Below are positions 50,000 to 59,194 of a stretch of 64,000 bases of DNA, in pieces (the first letter of the stretch is position 1; every line of letters starts with the position of its first letter). Source of the stretch: Ichthyophis bannanicus (lineage: Eukaryota; Chordata; Amphibia; Gymnophiona; Ichthyophiidae); the NCBI GenBank assembly GCA_033557465.1, contig CM066045.1, forward strand, positions 132,825,596-132,889,595, given 5' to 3'. The notes beneath the pieces are model-generated. The model was not told the DNA's origin, made no database searches, and was given only the letters and a program-made list of their open reading frames with translations. A program made the position numbers and the translations under genes.

Positions 50000-52140
50000 G
50001 CCATTGGCATAGCCCCTCGCCATCCGGCGACGCAGCAACCAGTGGGGAGATGCCTGTCTTATTTTGCCCCTTTGTGGGCTTCCATCACCTCAGACTCCTT
50101 GGTTCTCCAGGTCGTCCGAGACGGTTATCGCCTTTGCTTTGACAGGCTTCCACCTCCCTTCTCCCCAGTGGAGCCTCCTCGACTCCCCGCACACCAGGTT
50201 TTACTGCAGCGGGAACTACTCTCTCTCCTTGCCCAACGGGCAGTCGAGAAGGTCCCTCTGCACCTTAGAGGTCAGGGCTTCTATTCCCAGTACTTCCTTG
50301 TCCCAAAGAAGATGGGGGACCTGCGGCCGATCCTGGACCTCCGAAAGTTGAACAAGTTCTTGGTGCAGGAGAAGTTCAAGATGGTATCCCTTGGCGTTCT
50401 GCTGCCCTTCCTCCGGCAGGGTGACCGGCTATGATCCTTGGATCTAAAGGACGCTTATGCCCATATCTTAATCCTCCCCCAGCACAGGCAGTACCTGTGC
50501 TTCAGGGTGCAGGGAGAGAATTTCCTGTACAGGGTGCTCCCCTTTGGCCTCGCGTCTGCCCCATGAGTCTTCACGAAATGCCTCGTCGTGGTCGCCACCC
50601 GTCAGGGCATGCCGGTCTTTCCCTACCTCGATGACTGGCTCATCACAGGATTCTCGGTTGAGAAAACCCAATGATCAATGTCGCGCTTGAAGGCTTGAGG
50701 TTCTTGGTCAACTACCCAAAGTCTTACCTCGAGCTGGTGCAGGCACTCAAGTTCATCGGGGCGCGCCTTGATACTCAGCGGGCGACCGCATTCTTACCAG
50801 CATATCGCGCCGACCACCTCTGAGCCCTGGCGACCCGGCTCCAAAGCACTCCCCGGGCTACAGTTTGGATCATGCTACGCCTCCTGGGCCACATGGCCTC
50901 TACCGTGCATGTTGTCCCCCATGTCCACCTGCACATGCGGACAGCTCATTGGTGCCTCAGCGCCCAATGGAGCCCATCCCTCGGTCACCTCAGGGACCAT
51001 GTCAGGGTCCTTCTCAACCTCCGCTTGTCCCTGAGCTGGTGGCAAAACCTCCGCAACCTCCGGGGGTTGCCCTTCCATGCCCCTCAGCACAACGCGGTGC
51101 TGATGACAGATTTATTTTTATTTATTTATTTATTTGAACAGCTTTTATATACCGCTGCTTCCAAGGATCAGCAGCGGTTTACATTACAACAATAATCGAA
51201 CAGGTACATAGAACTTTATGAACTATATTACATTATAACATGAATTGTGTAGAACAGCATTAATGTATTACAATATAACAGGAACATTATTGAACTATAT
51301 TACAATAAAAATATATTATATATGTATATGTAAGAAAAATTAATATGTCAAATATCATTTGCAGATGCTTCCCTGTTAGGGTGGGGAGCCCACTGAGGGC
51401 TGCTTTGCACGCAGTGGCAGTGGTTGCCCGAGGAGTCTCAGCAGCAGATAAACTTGCTTGAATTCCAGGCAATTCAGTGGGCCCTGAAGGCCTTTGAGGA
51501 CCACCTCAAGGGGAGGTCGGTTTTCGTGCAGACCGACAACCGTGTGGTGATGTTCTACATCAACAAGGAGGAAGGCACTGGATCGCGCTCCCTCTGCCAG
51601 GAAGCAGTTCTCATCTGTTTCTTCCTTAATGCTTCTTCCCTATCCGACGGAAGATTTCCCTCAAGGTGACCTACCTTCTGGGTCTGGAGAATGTCCTGGC
51701 GGACAGACTCAGCAGAATCCTTTGCCCCCATGAATGGCGGCTGGATCCAGGGGTAGTGGGCTGACTGTTTCTTTGCTGGGAACACCGGTGATAGACCTCT
51801 TCGCCAGTCCCCAGAACGTGCAGCTTCCCCGCTTTTGCAGTCCAGTACCGCACCCAAGCAGGGAGAGTCCGGATGCATTCCTTCTGGACTGGTCATCCAG
51901 CCTGCTCTCTGCATTCCCTCCCTTCCCTCTCATTGCGAGAACTCTTTTCAAGGCTCAGCGGGATCGGGCATCGTTGATCCTTGTAGCCCCCTCGTGGCCT
52001 CGACAGCCTTGGTTCCCGCTCCTGCTCCAGCTGTCGATGGAGCCTCCTGTTCCCCTGGGCTCTGCCCCAGCTCTGCTGACACAGGAAGAGGGGCGGGTGC
52101 AGCACCCAAACCTAGCATCCTTATCCCTCACAGTCTGGCA
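49997..52140 (+). pseudogene. DIRS copy E pol (RT-RNase H-methyltransferase)
   Basis: DLRPILDLRKLNKFLVQEKF (~50310-50370), a stop at 50432-50434 just before SLDLKDAYAHIL, VLPFGLASAP, VFPYLDDWLIT (~50618-50648, Asp pair kept), LKFIGARLDTQRA and LLGHMASTVHVVPHVHLHM (~50880-50940). A LINE/SINE tail splits the first RNase H motif at 51109-51361. Then LEFQAIQWALKAFEDHL, VQTDNRVVMFYINKEEGTGS (51518-51580), a frame change, and methyltransferase IDLFASPQNVQLPRFCSPVP (~51790), DAFLLDWSSSLLSAFPPFPL, LVAPSWPRQPWFPLLLQLS. Inactive. Confidence 0.8.
51109..51361 (-). mobile_element. LINE/SINE 3' tail in copy E pol
   Basis: (TTTA)n, then TTTATATACCGCTGCTTCC, AGGATCAGCAGCGGTTTACA, then AT-rich sequence to ~51361. 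The stem ACCGCTGCT/AGCAGCGGT is a perfect 9-bp pairing. CAGAT occurs on both sides as a possible target duplication. Inserted antisense. Confidence 0.75.
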
Positions 52141-52149
52141 TCTGAACGG

Positions 52150-52547
52150 GTTTCCCCTAGCCTCACTGGCTCTTCCGGAGGAGGTCGAGGAAGTTCCTCA
52201 CCGCAAGAAAGGACTCCACTAAACGAGCCTACGCCTTCAAGTGGAGGCGCTTCTCGGTCTGGTGCTCGGGGCTCCAGATCGACTCGTTCTCATACCCCAT
52301 TCAGTGGATCCTCCAGTACCTCCTCCATCTCTCGAAGGAAGGGCTGAAGTCGAACTCTGTCAGGGTACACTTGAGCGCCATCTTGGCGAACCACCTACCC
52401 CTCTCAGGGCAGTCGTTAGTCTCCTGCTTTATGTTGTGGGGTCTTCTGCTTTCCAAGCCGCACATCTGTCCTCCGGCGGAATGGGACCTGAATGTGGTGC
52501 TCATGCAGCTCACCTGTCCACCCTTCGAGCCAATGGCGACGTGCTCA
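52150..52547 (+). pseudogene. DIRS copy E YR, N-terminal segment
   Basis: Frameshifted YR: STKRAYAFKWRRFSVWCSGL near 52214-52275, IQWILQYLLHLSKEGLKSNS (~52300-52355), VRVHLSAILANHLPLSGQSL, WDLNVVLMQLTCPPFEPMATC up to 52547, where copy C starts. The frame continues exactly at 58354. Confidence 0.75.
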
Positions 52548-52710
52548 TTCTCCAGGACCAAGCAGGAAGTCAGTCCTCACATATGGGTGACGTCGGCGCC
52601 GACGGAGCCCTCGCGGAGCAATTTTCCCCAGCTTTCACAGAAAGCCTTTGGGAATTGCAGCGCGCATGCGCGGTCGCCTTCCCGCCCAAGGGTGCCATCT
52701 TAGCCAGTCT
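52548..52710 (+). repeat. DIRS copy C left ITR (probable promoter)
   Basis: 141 bp (52570-52710) pair exactly with 58166-58306. Contains TGACGTC (52588), palindromic GTCGGCGCCGAC (52592), CGCGCATGCGCG (52661, NRF1-like), TTCCCGCC (52679, E2F-like) and GCCATCTT (52694, YY1-like). As it precedes gag by ~240 bp, it is the probable promoter; function is inference. Confidence 0.9.
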
Positions 52711-52948
52711 TCTTTTTTCCGCGGAGCCCTACAGACGTACCCATCGTGTCCCTGCTAAAAAAGTTGATTTTCGTGAGTTTTACTCGTTTTTCAATTCGGT
52801 TCGACGCCGGTCGTTTTCCTGCCCGGACTCGCGACGCCGTTGCGAGTCCTTCCCTTATTTTTCGGTTTTTCTGATTTTGGTCAGTTTCGTTTTCGATTTT
52901 TCCCTGGCAGCCCGGTCCTTCGACCTTGCAGGGGCCCTTTTTCCCCCG

Positions 52949-54901
52949 ATGGCTGCCAGTGGTTTCAAGCGGTGTGGTCAGTGTGACAGAAATATGTCAC
53001 TCACTGACACACACGATAATTGCCTCCGCTGCCTGGGCCCGGATCATGAAGAAATGATCTGTGGAGCCTGTGGCAAAATGTCCTCCAAAGCGTTGAGGAG
53101 CCGGCGGCATCAGCGGGATCGAATCTTCGCTGACCCCAGCCGTACCCGGACCTCGTCGGAGGCCTCGGCATCCAGAGGCTCCAGCTCTGAACATCGCCGA
53201 AGCTCCTCCGACAGGGGTTCTCCCTCCGGAGACCATCGACGGAAGACAAAACCCGCGAGGGCGGCGTCGGTGGACGCTCCTGGCTCCGCGAGGGCCAGGT
53301 CGCATAGCCCCGACAGCCGTCCTGGGTCCTTGGAGAAGGAGCACCTCCCGAAGCGACCTCGCCTGGAGTCGGAGTTGCCTGCTCGGGTAAGCCCTGTGGT
53401 CCTTCTGGACTCGCCTCCGAGAGGTCCGACGTCGGGCCCGACGCCGTCGGGGCCCGAGTCGGGGACTGCTGGGTCACCTGAGGTCGGACTCAGGTTGACG
53501 GCCTTGGAGAGCAGACTATCTGCCTTCATGGACCAGCAGCGGGCACTGATCGCTAGCCTCGCTGGCGCCGCTGCCCCGACCGCCGGGACGTCGACGTCGC
53601 TGCCCCGACCGCCGGGACGTCGACGTCTAAGTCGACCCCGGAGACCGAGCCGATCCTCGAGTCCATGCGAACTCGAGTCAATCCTCGGTCGAGGTCACCC
53701 TCGGCCTCCCGTTCGGGACCGAGGTCGTCGCCGCCGACTCCCTTGGCGTCGGGGCGGCCGACGCCTCCGCCTGCCCGAGCCGACCCCACTGATTCCTCCT
53801 CGGAGTCGGTCTGGGAGTCTGAAGAGGAGGAGTCACCTGATTCCTTTCGGACTCGGTGTGTCCCCTCGGACTCACCTGAGTCCGAACCTCGGAAACAGTC
53901 CCCTCCGGAGGATGCCCGGTTCTCGGACTTCGTCCGGGATATGGCCAAGGCTTTGGCCTTCCCGGCGGATCCCGAGGAGGAGCCTCGAGCCGAAGAGCTC
54001 GACGCCCTTCAGTACGACTCTCCCGCCCGGGAGCACTTTACTGTACCGGTGCCTCCCATGCTGAAACGACTACTCTTCCGCATGTGGGAGAGTCCGGCCT
54101 CGTCGCCGGTATTGAGCAAGCGGGTCGATTCCATCTATCGAGTCCGCAAGAGTCCTGGCTTCCAAAAAGCACAGCTACCACACCATTCCATGGTAGTGGA
54201 ATCGGCCATGCATCGGCTGAAGAGCCAGAAAATGCACTCCTCGGTGCCCCCTGGCAGGGAGGCCCGTAACCTGGATGGCCTTGGTAAGAAGTGTTTCCAG
54301 GGCTCTATGCTGGCTTGTCGTGTCCAGACCTACCAGCTATACATGGGCATGTATCTCCGAGACCTGGCTAAAGAGCTAGCCGGATTCTCTGCTGGACTGT
54401 CCGAGGAACCTTTGCGGAGGTTCCTAGCCTTAACATCTGGTATTCGGGAATGCTCCAAATTCATGTCCCGAGCTGCCTATGATGGCTTTGAAGCATCGGC
54501 TCGTGTGGCTGCAGCCGGCATCGGTGCCCGCCGACAGGCTTGGCTTCAGTCGTCTGACCTTGAGCCTTGGGTGCAGGACAAGTTGGTCGATGTCCCCTGC
54601 AGAGGTGAGAACCTCTTTGGCAAGCCCATGGCTGAAAAGGCTGCACAAATCGAGACGGAGACTCTCACCAGGACCAGGCTTTCTAGGAAGACCTCCGCCC
54701 CTTCCCAGAAAAAGAAGGGCTCGGGAAAAAAAGTCCTTTTACCCGAGAAAGGCGGCTGCCTACAAACACTACCCCCAATATCAGGCCCCTCCAGCTCCCC
54801 AACAGGGTCAGCAGGCCAAGGGACGGGGTAACGGGTCCCGTAGGCAGCAAGACCCCAAGCCTGCACCACCAGCCCCTGCTCAGCAGGGTGGGGGTTTTTG
54901 A
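52949..54901 (+). pseudogene. DIRS copy C gag, frameshifted twice
   Basis: Starts MAASGFKRCGQCDRNMSLTD with CLRCLGPDHEEMIC (CX2CX4HX4C). Arg/Ser/Pro-rich middle (HRRSSSDRGSPSGDHRRKTK). A perfect 29-bp tandem duplication (53570-53598 = 53599-53627) shifts the frame. The rest reads in another frame: RFSDFVRDMAKALAFPADPE, FQKAQLPHHSMVVESAMHRL, YQLYMGMYLRDLAKELAGFS, WVQDKLVDVPCRGENLFGKP. A second defect, an extra A in the A-run at 54726-54732, shifts the last ~57 codons. The stop is TGA 54899-54901 after AQQGGGF. Confidence 0.88.
53570..53627 (+). repeat. 29-bp perfect tandem duplication in gag
   Basis: The unit begins GCTGCCCCGACCGCCGGGAC and ends GTCGACGTC. Its two copies are identical and adjacent. 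B and D have a single unit (with sequence differences), so the duplication is specific to C and recent; 29 is not a multiple of 3. Confidence 0.92.
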
Positions 54902-54902
54902 C
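54896..54902 (+). promoter_or_regulatory. Candidate +1 recoding site at gag/pol junction (copy C)
   Basis: GGT TTT TGA C in the gag frame. The pol frame reads ..GTT TTT GAC TTT. Pol has no in-frame ATG until deep in the RT (GFYSMYF), so translation through the junction, reinitiation or non-AUG initiation is required. Confidence 0.5.
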
Positions 54903-57848
54903 TTTCTCCGCATAGCCTCTCCCCCTCGGCTGGTCCCTCCCAGCACCGGAGGCCGGCTGGTTCACTTCGCCCACAGGTGGTCCAACATCACTTCAGATGC
55001 CTGGGTGCTTCAGGTCGTGCGAGAAGGATATCTTCTCCACTTCCATCAGGTCCCTCCCTCTTATTTTCCGGGGGAACCTCCACGACTCCCTCTGCACAGG
55101 GACTTACTCCTTCAGGAGTTAGCAAGTCTTCTTCAGGACCAGGCTGTGGAACCGGTGCCCCACCACCTGAGAGGTCAAGGCTTTTATTCCATGTATTTCC
55201 TGATACCAAAAAGAACAGGCGGCCTAAGACCCATCCTGGACTTGCGCAACCTCAACAAGTTCCTTGTGCGGGAAAAGTTCAAGATGCTTACCCTTGGAAT
55301 CCTTCTGCCCTACCTCCAGCAGGGAGATTGGCTATGCTCCTTGGATCTAAAGGATGCCTACACGCACATCCTCATCCACCCAAGCCACCGCCAATACCTA
55401 AGGTTTGTGGTGGCCGGAAATCACTACCAGTACAGAGTGCTGCCCTTTGGCCTGTCCTCCGCACCACGAGTCTTCACAAAATGTCTCGCGGTGGTGGCGG
55501 CCTATCTCAGGCTTCACGGCCTCTATGTTTTTCCGTACCTCGACGACTGGCTCATCAGAGCGTCGTCCCCTCCGGCAGTCACCACTGCCACACACCGCAC
55601 GGTGACTCTTCTGCAGTACTTGGGCTTTGTCATAAACTTCGCAAAGTCCACTTTGCTCCCCTCACAGGATCTCGAGTTCATCGGCGCAAGACTGCACACT
55701 CCTCAGGCTCGAGCTTTCCTGCCTCTCGACAGGGCTCAACGGCTCATGGACCTAGCCGGCCGTTTTCGCAGCCAGTCCCTGGTCTCCGCCAGGCGCTTCC
55801 TGAGACTACTCGGCCATATGGCTTCCACCGTCCACGTGACCCCCAATGCTCGCCTGAATATGCGGCCGGCTCAATGGTGCCTTCGCAAGCAGTGGCAACA
55901 AGCCACCGGCGGGCTAGCCGACTTAGTGCGCCTCTCCAGACCGCTGGCCTCTTCCCTACAGTGGTGGCTTCATCGGCCAACCCTGGTGCTCGGAATGCCT
56001 TTTCAGTCGCCTCAGCCGACTCAAGTGCTGACGACCGATGCCTCCCTCCTGGGCTGGGGAGCTCATTGCCAGGGAGCATGTACTCAAGGTCTCTGGACCG
56101 CGTGGGAATCTGCTCAACAGATCAACTTCCTGGAGCTCAGAGCTATTCGTCTGGCGCTCAAGGCTTTCTCCCACCTGACTTCTCACCAGTCCGTCCTTGT
56201 CCAGACGGACAATCAAGTTGCCATGTTCTACGTGAACAAACAGGGCGGCACGGGCTCCTTCCTTCTCTGCCGAGAAGCTCAAAAGCTCTGCTCTTGGGCC
56301 GTCAGTCACGGCATTCTTCTCAAAGCAGTTTATCTCCCAGGCCAGGAGAATTGCCTGGCGGACAAACTCAGCAGGATACTCCAGCCGCACGAGTGGCGTC
56401 TGGATCCCTTGGTAGTCCAGAAACTCTTTCTGAAGTGGGGCCTCCCCACGATGGATCTCTTTGCCAGTCCTCTCAACCGGCAACTTCCTCGCTTCTGCTC
56501 GCGTCAGCCACATCCCCTTCGGGTAGCGGCAGATGCATTTCTGCTCTCATGGTCGGAAAACCTTCTCTATGCTTTTCCTCCCATCCCGCTGGTCCCCCGA
56601 ACTCTGTTCAAGGTTCTCCGGGACAAAGCGTCCATGATCCTGGTGGCTCCTCGCTGGCCCAGACAGCCGTGGTTTCCACTCCTGTTGCAATTAGCGGTGG
56701 AGGATCCGCTCCCTCTGGGGTTTCAACCGGATCTCCTAACACAGGATCAGGGGTCTGCTACACCCCAACCTCAGATCTCTCAATCTAATGGCCTGGCGGC
56801 TGAAAGGGTAGTCCTCGCTCCCCTTCTCCTGCCGGCAGAGGTGGAAGAGGTCGTCCTAGCTTCTCGGCGACCTTCTACCCGCAAATGCTACGCCCTTAAA
56901 TGGCGCCGCTTTTCCGTTTGGTGTGTACAGCAGTCTCAGGATCCCTTCTCCTGCTCGGTGTCGGTGATCTTGCAGTACCTGCTCTACCTCTCTAATCTGG
57001 GACTTAAGTCCAACTCCGTCAAGGTCCACCTCAGTGCTCTTTCAGCACATCATGTGCCGGTGGACGGCAGACCTCTTTCCAGCGACCCTCTCGTAGCGAG
57101 GTTTCTCCGAGGTCTCCTTCTACTTAAACCACCTCTGCGCCCGCCAGCTCCTGACTGGGATCTGAATGTGGTTTTACAGTGGATCACCTGTCCGCCTTTT
57201 GAACCGATGGCTACCCGTTCTCTGCGTTTTCTTTCGTGGAAAACCTTATTCCTGATAGCCCTCACTTCCGCTAGACGCGTAAGTGAATTGCAGGCCCTCG
57301 TGTCTGATCCTCCCTTCACTCGGTTCTACAAAAATAGGGTAGTCCTACGGACTCACCCAAAATTTCTTCCAAAAGTTGTCTCCCCTTTTCACATCAATCA
57401 GGAGGTGGTACTTCCAACCTTCTTTCCCAGGCCTCACTCCAGCCGAGCTGAACGAGTCCTGCATACCCTGGACTGTAGAAGGGCACTGAACTTCTACCTT
57501 GACCGTACGCGGGAGCACCGTAAAGCTGCTCAGCTTTTTGTGTCTTTTGACCCCAATAAATTGGGGCTCCCGGTCTCCAAGCGTACCCTGTCCATCTGGG
57601 TTGCTGACTGTATCGCTTGGGCTTATGGGGCAGCCGGACTCTCCCTCGAAAGTCGAGTCACGGCTCATTGTGTTCGGGCGAAGGCTACGTCAGTGGCTTA
57701 CCTCCGCTCTGTTCCGCTGGCAGACATCTGCCGGGCCGCTACTTGGTCTTCGAGCCAGACTTTTGCGGTCCATTACTGTCTCGAGAGGGAGTCCCGCAGG
57801 GACAGTGCTTTCGGACAGACAGTCCTCCGAAATCTCTTCGAGGTATGA
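54897..57848 (+). CDS. DIRS copy C pol fused in frame to tyrosine recombinase
   Basis: About 983 codons without a stop. RT: GLRPILDLRNLNKFL, WLCSLDLKDAYTHILIH (Asp), RVLPFGLSSAPRVF, VFPYLDDWLIRA (Asp pair). Then LEFIGARLHTPQARAF and LLGHMASTVHVTPNARLNM. RNase H: LTTDASLLGWGAH, LELRAIRLALKAF, VQTDNQVAMFYVNKQGGTGS, CLADKLSR (D-E-D-D). Methyltransferase: MDLFASPLNRQLPRFCSR, LLYAFPPIPL, LVAPRWPRQPWFPLL. YR: LTSARRVSELQAL, TAHCVRAKATS, VHYCLERES, ending LRNLFEV. A 2-nt deletion near 56757, relative to A and D, removes the frame change that normally separates MT and YR. Nuclear/particle-associated replication enzymes; all visible catalytic residues are present. Confidence 0.9.
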   Translation, partial: FDFLRIASPPRLVPPSTGGRLVHFAHRWSNITSDAWVLQVVREGYLLHFHQVPPSYFPGEPPRLPLHRDLLLQELASLLQDQAVEPVPHHLRGQGFYSMYFLIPKRTGGLRPILDLRNLNKFLVREKFKMLTLGILLPYLQQGDWLCSLDLKDAYTHILIHPSHRQYLRFVVAGNHYQYRVLPFGLSSAPRVFTKCLAVVAAYLRLHGLYVFPYLDDWLIRASSPPAVTTATHRTVTLLQYLGFVINFAKSTLLPSQDLEFIGARLHTPQARAFLPLDRAQRLMDLAGRFRSQSLVSARRFLRLLGHMASTVHVTPNARLNMRPAQWCLRKQWQQATGGLADLVRLSRPLASSLQWWLHRPTLVLGMPFQSPQPTQVLTTDASLLGWGAHCQGACTQGLWTAWESAQQINFLELRAIRLALKAFSHLTSHQSVLVQTDNQVAMFYVNKQGGTGSFLLCREAQKLCSWAVSHGILLKAVYLPGQENCLADKLSRILQPHEWRLDPLVVQKLFLKWGLPTMDLFASPLNRQLPRFCSRQPHPLRVAADAFLLSWSENLLYAFPPIPLVPRTLFKVLRDKASMILVAPRWPRQPWFPLLLQLAVEDPLPLGFQPDLLTQDQGSATPQPQISQSNGLAAERVVLAPLLLPAEVEEVVLASRRPSTRKCYALKWRRFSVWCVQQSQDPFSCSVSVILQYLLYLSNLGLKSNSVKVHLSALSAHHVPVDGRPLSSDPLVARFLRGLLLLKPPLRPPAPDWDLNVVLQWITCPPFEPMATRSLRFLSWKTLFLIALTSARRVSELQALVSDPPFTRFYKNRVVLRTHPKFLPKVVSPFHINQEVVLPTFFPRPHSSRAERVLHTLDCRRALNFYLDRTREHRKAAQLFVSFDPNKLGLPVSKRTLSIWVADCIAWAYGAAGLSLESRVTAHCVRAKATSVAYLRSVPLADICRAATWSSSQTFAVHYCLERESRRDSAFGQTVLRNLFEV

Positions 57849-57984
57849 ACAACTCCTACCCTCCATCCCGGATGGGGGCTACCGGTGGGTGATAATTCAG
57901 CGAAGATTCCATCCTTCTGTACTGCCGAGCTAGAGGGAGCTCATTTTTGTGCTTAGGGTCTCCGGTAGCCTTAAGCTTGGGAGT

Positions 57985-58082
57985 CCCATATGTGAGGACT
58001 GACTTCCTGCTTGGTCCTGGAGAAAGCGTAGTTACTCACCTGTAACAGGTGTTCTCCAGGAGCAGCAGGAATCAGTCCTCAC
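57985..58082 (+). repeat. DIRS copy C ICR
   Basis: 57985-58024 is the complement of the left end; 58025-58082 is the complement of the right end. Abutted, they spell the inverse of the expected circle junction GTAACTACGCT|TTCTCCAGG. Confidence 0.92.
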
Positions 58083-58165
58083 AACCCTCCCTCCTCCCCG
58101 TGGAGTTGCAATCATCTGCTTAAGTTTTTTTGCAAATTTTTATGCTGTCTTTTAGCTATGTCATC

Positions 58166-58353
58166 AGACTGGCTAAGATGGCACCCTTGGGCGGGAAGGC
58201 GACCGCGCATGCGCGCTGCAATTCCCAAAGGCTTTCTGTGAAAGCTGGGGAAAATTGCTCCGCGAGGGCTCCGTCGGCGCCGACGTCACCCATATGTGAG
58301 GACTGATTCCTGCTGCTCCTGGAGAACACCTGTTACAGGTGAGTAACTACGCT
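58166..58353 (+). repeat. DIRS copy C right ITR
   Basis: 58166-58306 is an exact inverse of 52570-52710. The outer 47 nt (CTGCTGCTCCTGGAGAAC..GTAACTACGCT) differ from the left end and are represented in the ICR. Confidence 0.92.
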
Positions 58354-58803
58354 CTCCGGCACCTGTCCTGGAAGGTGGCCTTCCTGGTGGTGCTGACCTT
58401 GGCCCACCGAGTCAGTTTGCTCCAGGCTCTCATGGCTGACGCATCTTACACCAGGTTCTATCGGAATAGGGTGGTCCTCCATACCCACCCTAAATTCCTG
58501 CCTAAAGTCGTCTCGGATTTCCATCTTAACCAGAAGATAGTTCTGCCGACTTTCTTCCTGAGACTCCACGCCGACCAGACGTTGGCGGTTCTCCACACCC
58601 TCGACTGCAGAAGGGCTCTCGCCTTCTACTTGCAGTGCACCCAGACTTATCGCAGTCCTGTCGACTCTTTGTGACCTACGATCTCAATAGACCGGGACAG
58701 ACAGTTACGAAATGCACCCTCTCGGTTTGGGTAGCAGATTGCATCTCTTTCGCTCATACAAAGGCAGGTGCCCCGCTATATCGTTGAGTCACCACACACA
58801 GAG
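58354..58803 (+). pseudogene. DIRS copy E YR, second segment
   Basis: Continues the frame broken at 52547: LRHLSWKVAFLVVLTLAHRVSLLQAL (the Arg box is kept as AHRVS), THPKFLPKVVSDFHLNQKIV, LHTLDCRRALAFYLQCTQTY, a frame change near 58660, TVTKCTLSVWVADCISFAHT, ending near the HxxR region (VTTHxx) at 58803, where copy D begins. Confidence 0.75.
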
Positions 58804-58970
58804 TTCTCCAGGACCAAGCAGGAAGTCAGTCCTCACTTATGGGTGACGTTGGCGCCGACGGAGCCCTCGCGGAGCAATTTTCCCCAGCTTTCGCAGAAAG
58901 CCTTTGGGAATTGCAGCGCGCATGCGCGGTCCCCTTCCCGCCCAGGGATGCCATCTTGCTCAGTCTTCTT
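58804..58970 (+). repeat. DIRS copy D left ITR
   Basis: Same motif order as copy C: GGGTGACGTTGGCGCCGACG, GCGCGCATGCGCGGTCC, CTTCCCGCCCAGGGATGCC, ATCTTGCTCAGTCTTC. Confidence 0.88.
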
Positions 58971-59194
58971 TTTTCCGCGGAGCCCTACAGATGTAGTTTG
59001 TTACCGCCGCTGAAAAAGTTGATTTCTTTAGTTTGATTTCTCGTAAAAAATTTTCTCGGTTCGTGTGTCCTCTTCCCGCCGGGCTTTTGAGCCCGTTCAC
59101 GTTTTTTATTTTATTCCAACTGGCGTCCACGCCACTTTTTCCTTCTTCCCTGGCAGCGCGGTCTTTCAACCTTGCAGGGATCCTTTTTCCCCCG

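Larger units (their letters stand above)
52548..58353 (+). mobile_element. DIRS retrotransposon copy C, full-length, young
   Basis: 5806-bp complete element inserted in the YR gene of copy E, from TTCTCCAGGACC to GTAACTACGCT. Removing it rejoins copy E codons in frame with no duplicated bases. The ITR arms 52570-52710 and 58166-58306 are identical inverted repeats over 141 bp as read by eye. Gag has two frame defects, yet pol and YR form one uninterrupted frame. The most complete DIRS in the window. Confidence 0.95.
47705..58803 (+). mobile_element. DIRS copy E (divergent), YR gene split by copies C and D
   Basis: Begins TTCTCCAGGAACAAGCAGG at 47705. Left ITR to ~47870, gag 48114-49998, pol 49997-52130 with a LINE tail insert (51109-51361), YR 52150-52547 // 58354-58803 // beyond the window. 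C occupies 52548-58353 and D starts at 58804. Codon choice is GC-richer and protein identity to B, C and D visibly lower, so E is a separate subfamily. The 3' end lies outside the window. Confidence 0.85.

Noticed and set aside
52241..54064. 607-codon ORF from 52241 as one protein
   Set aside because: It starts in copy E sequence, runs through the copy C ITR and 5' region, and after 53600 reads a shifted frame; only the gag part from 52949 to the duplication is real.
54977..56788. 603-codon second frame across copy C pol as a separate gene
   Set aside because: Its upstream part is a shadow of the RT; only the last ~400-500 nt correspond to the dual-coded YR extension.
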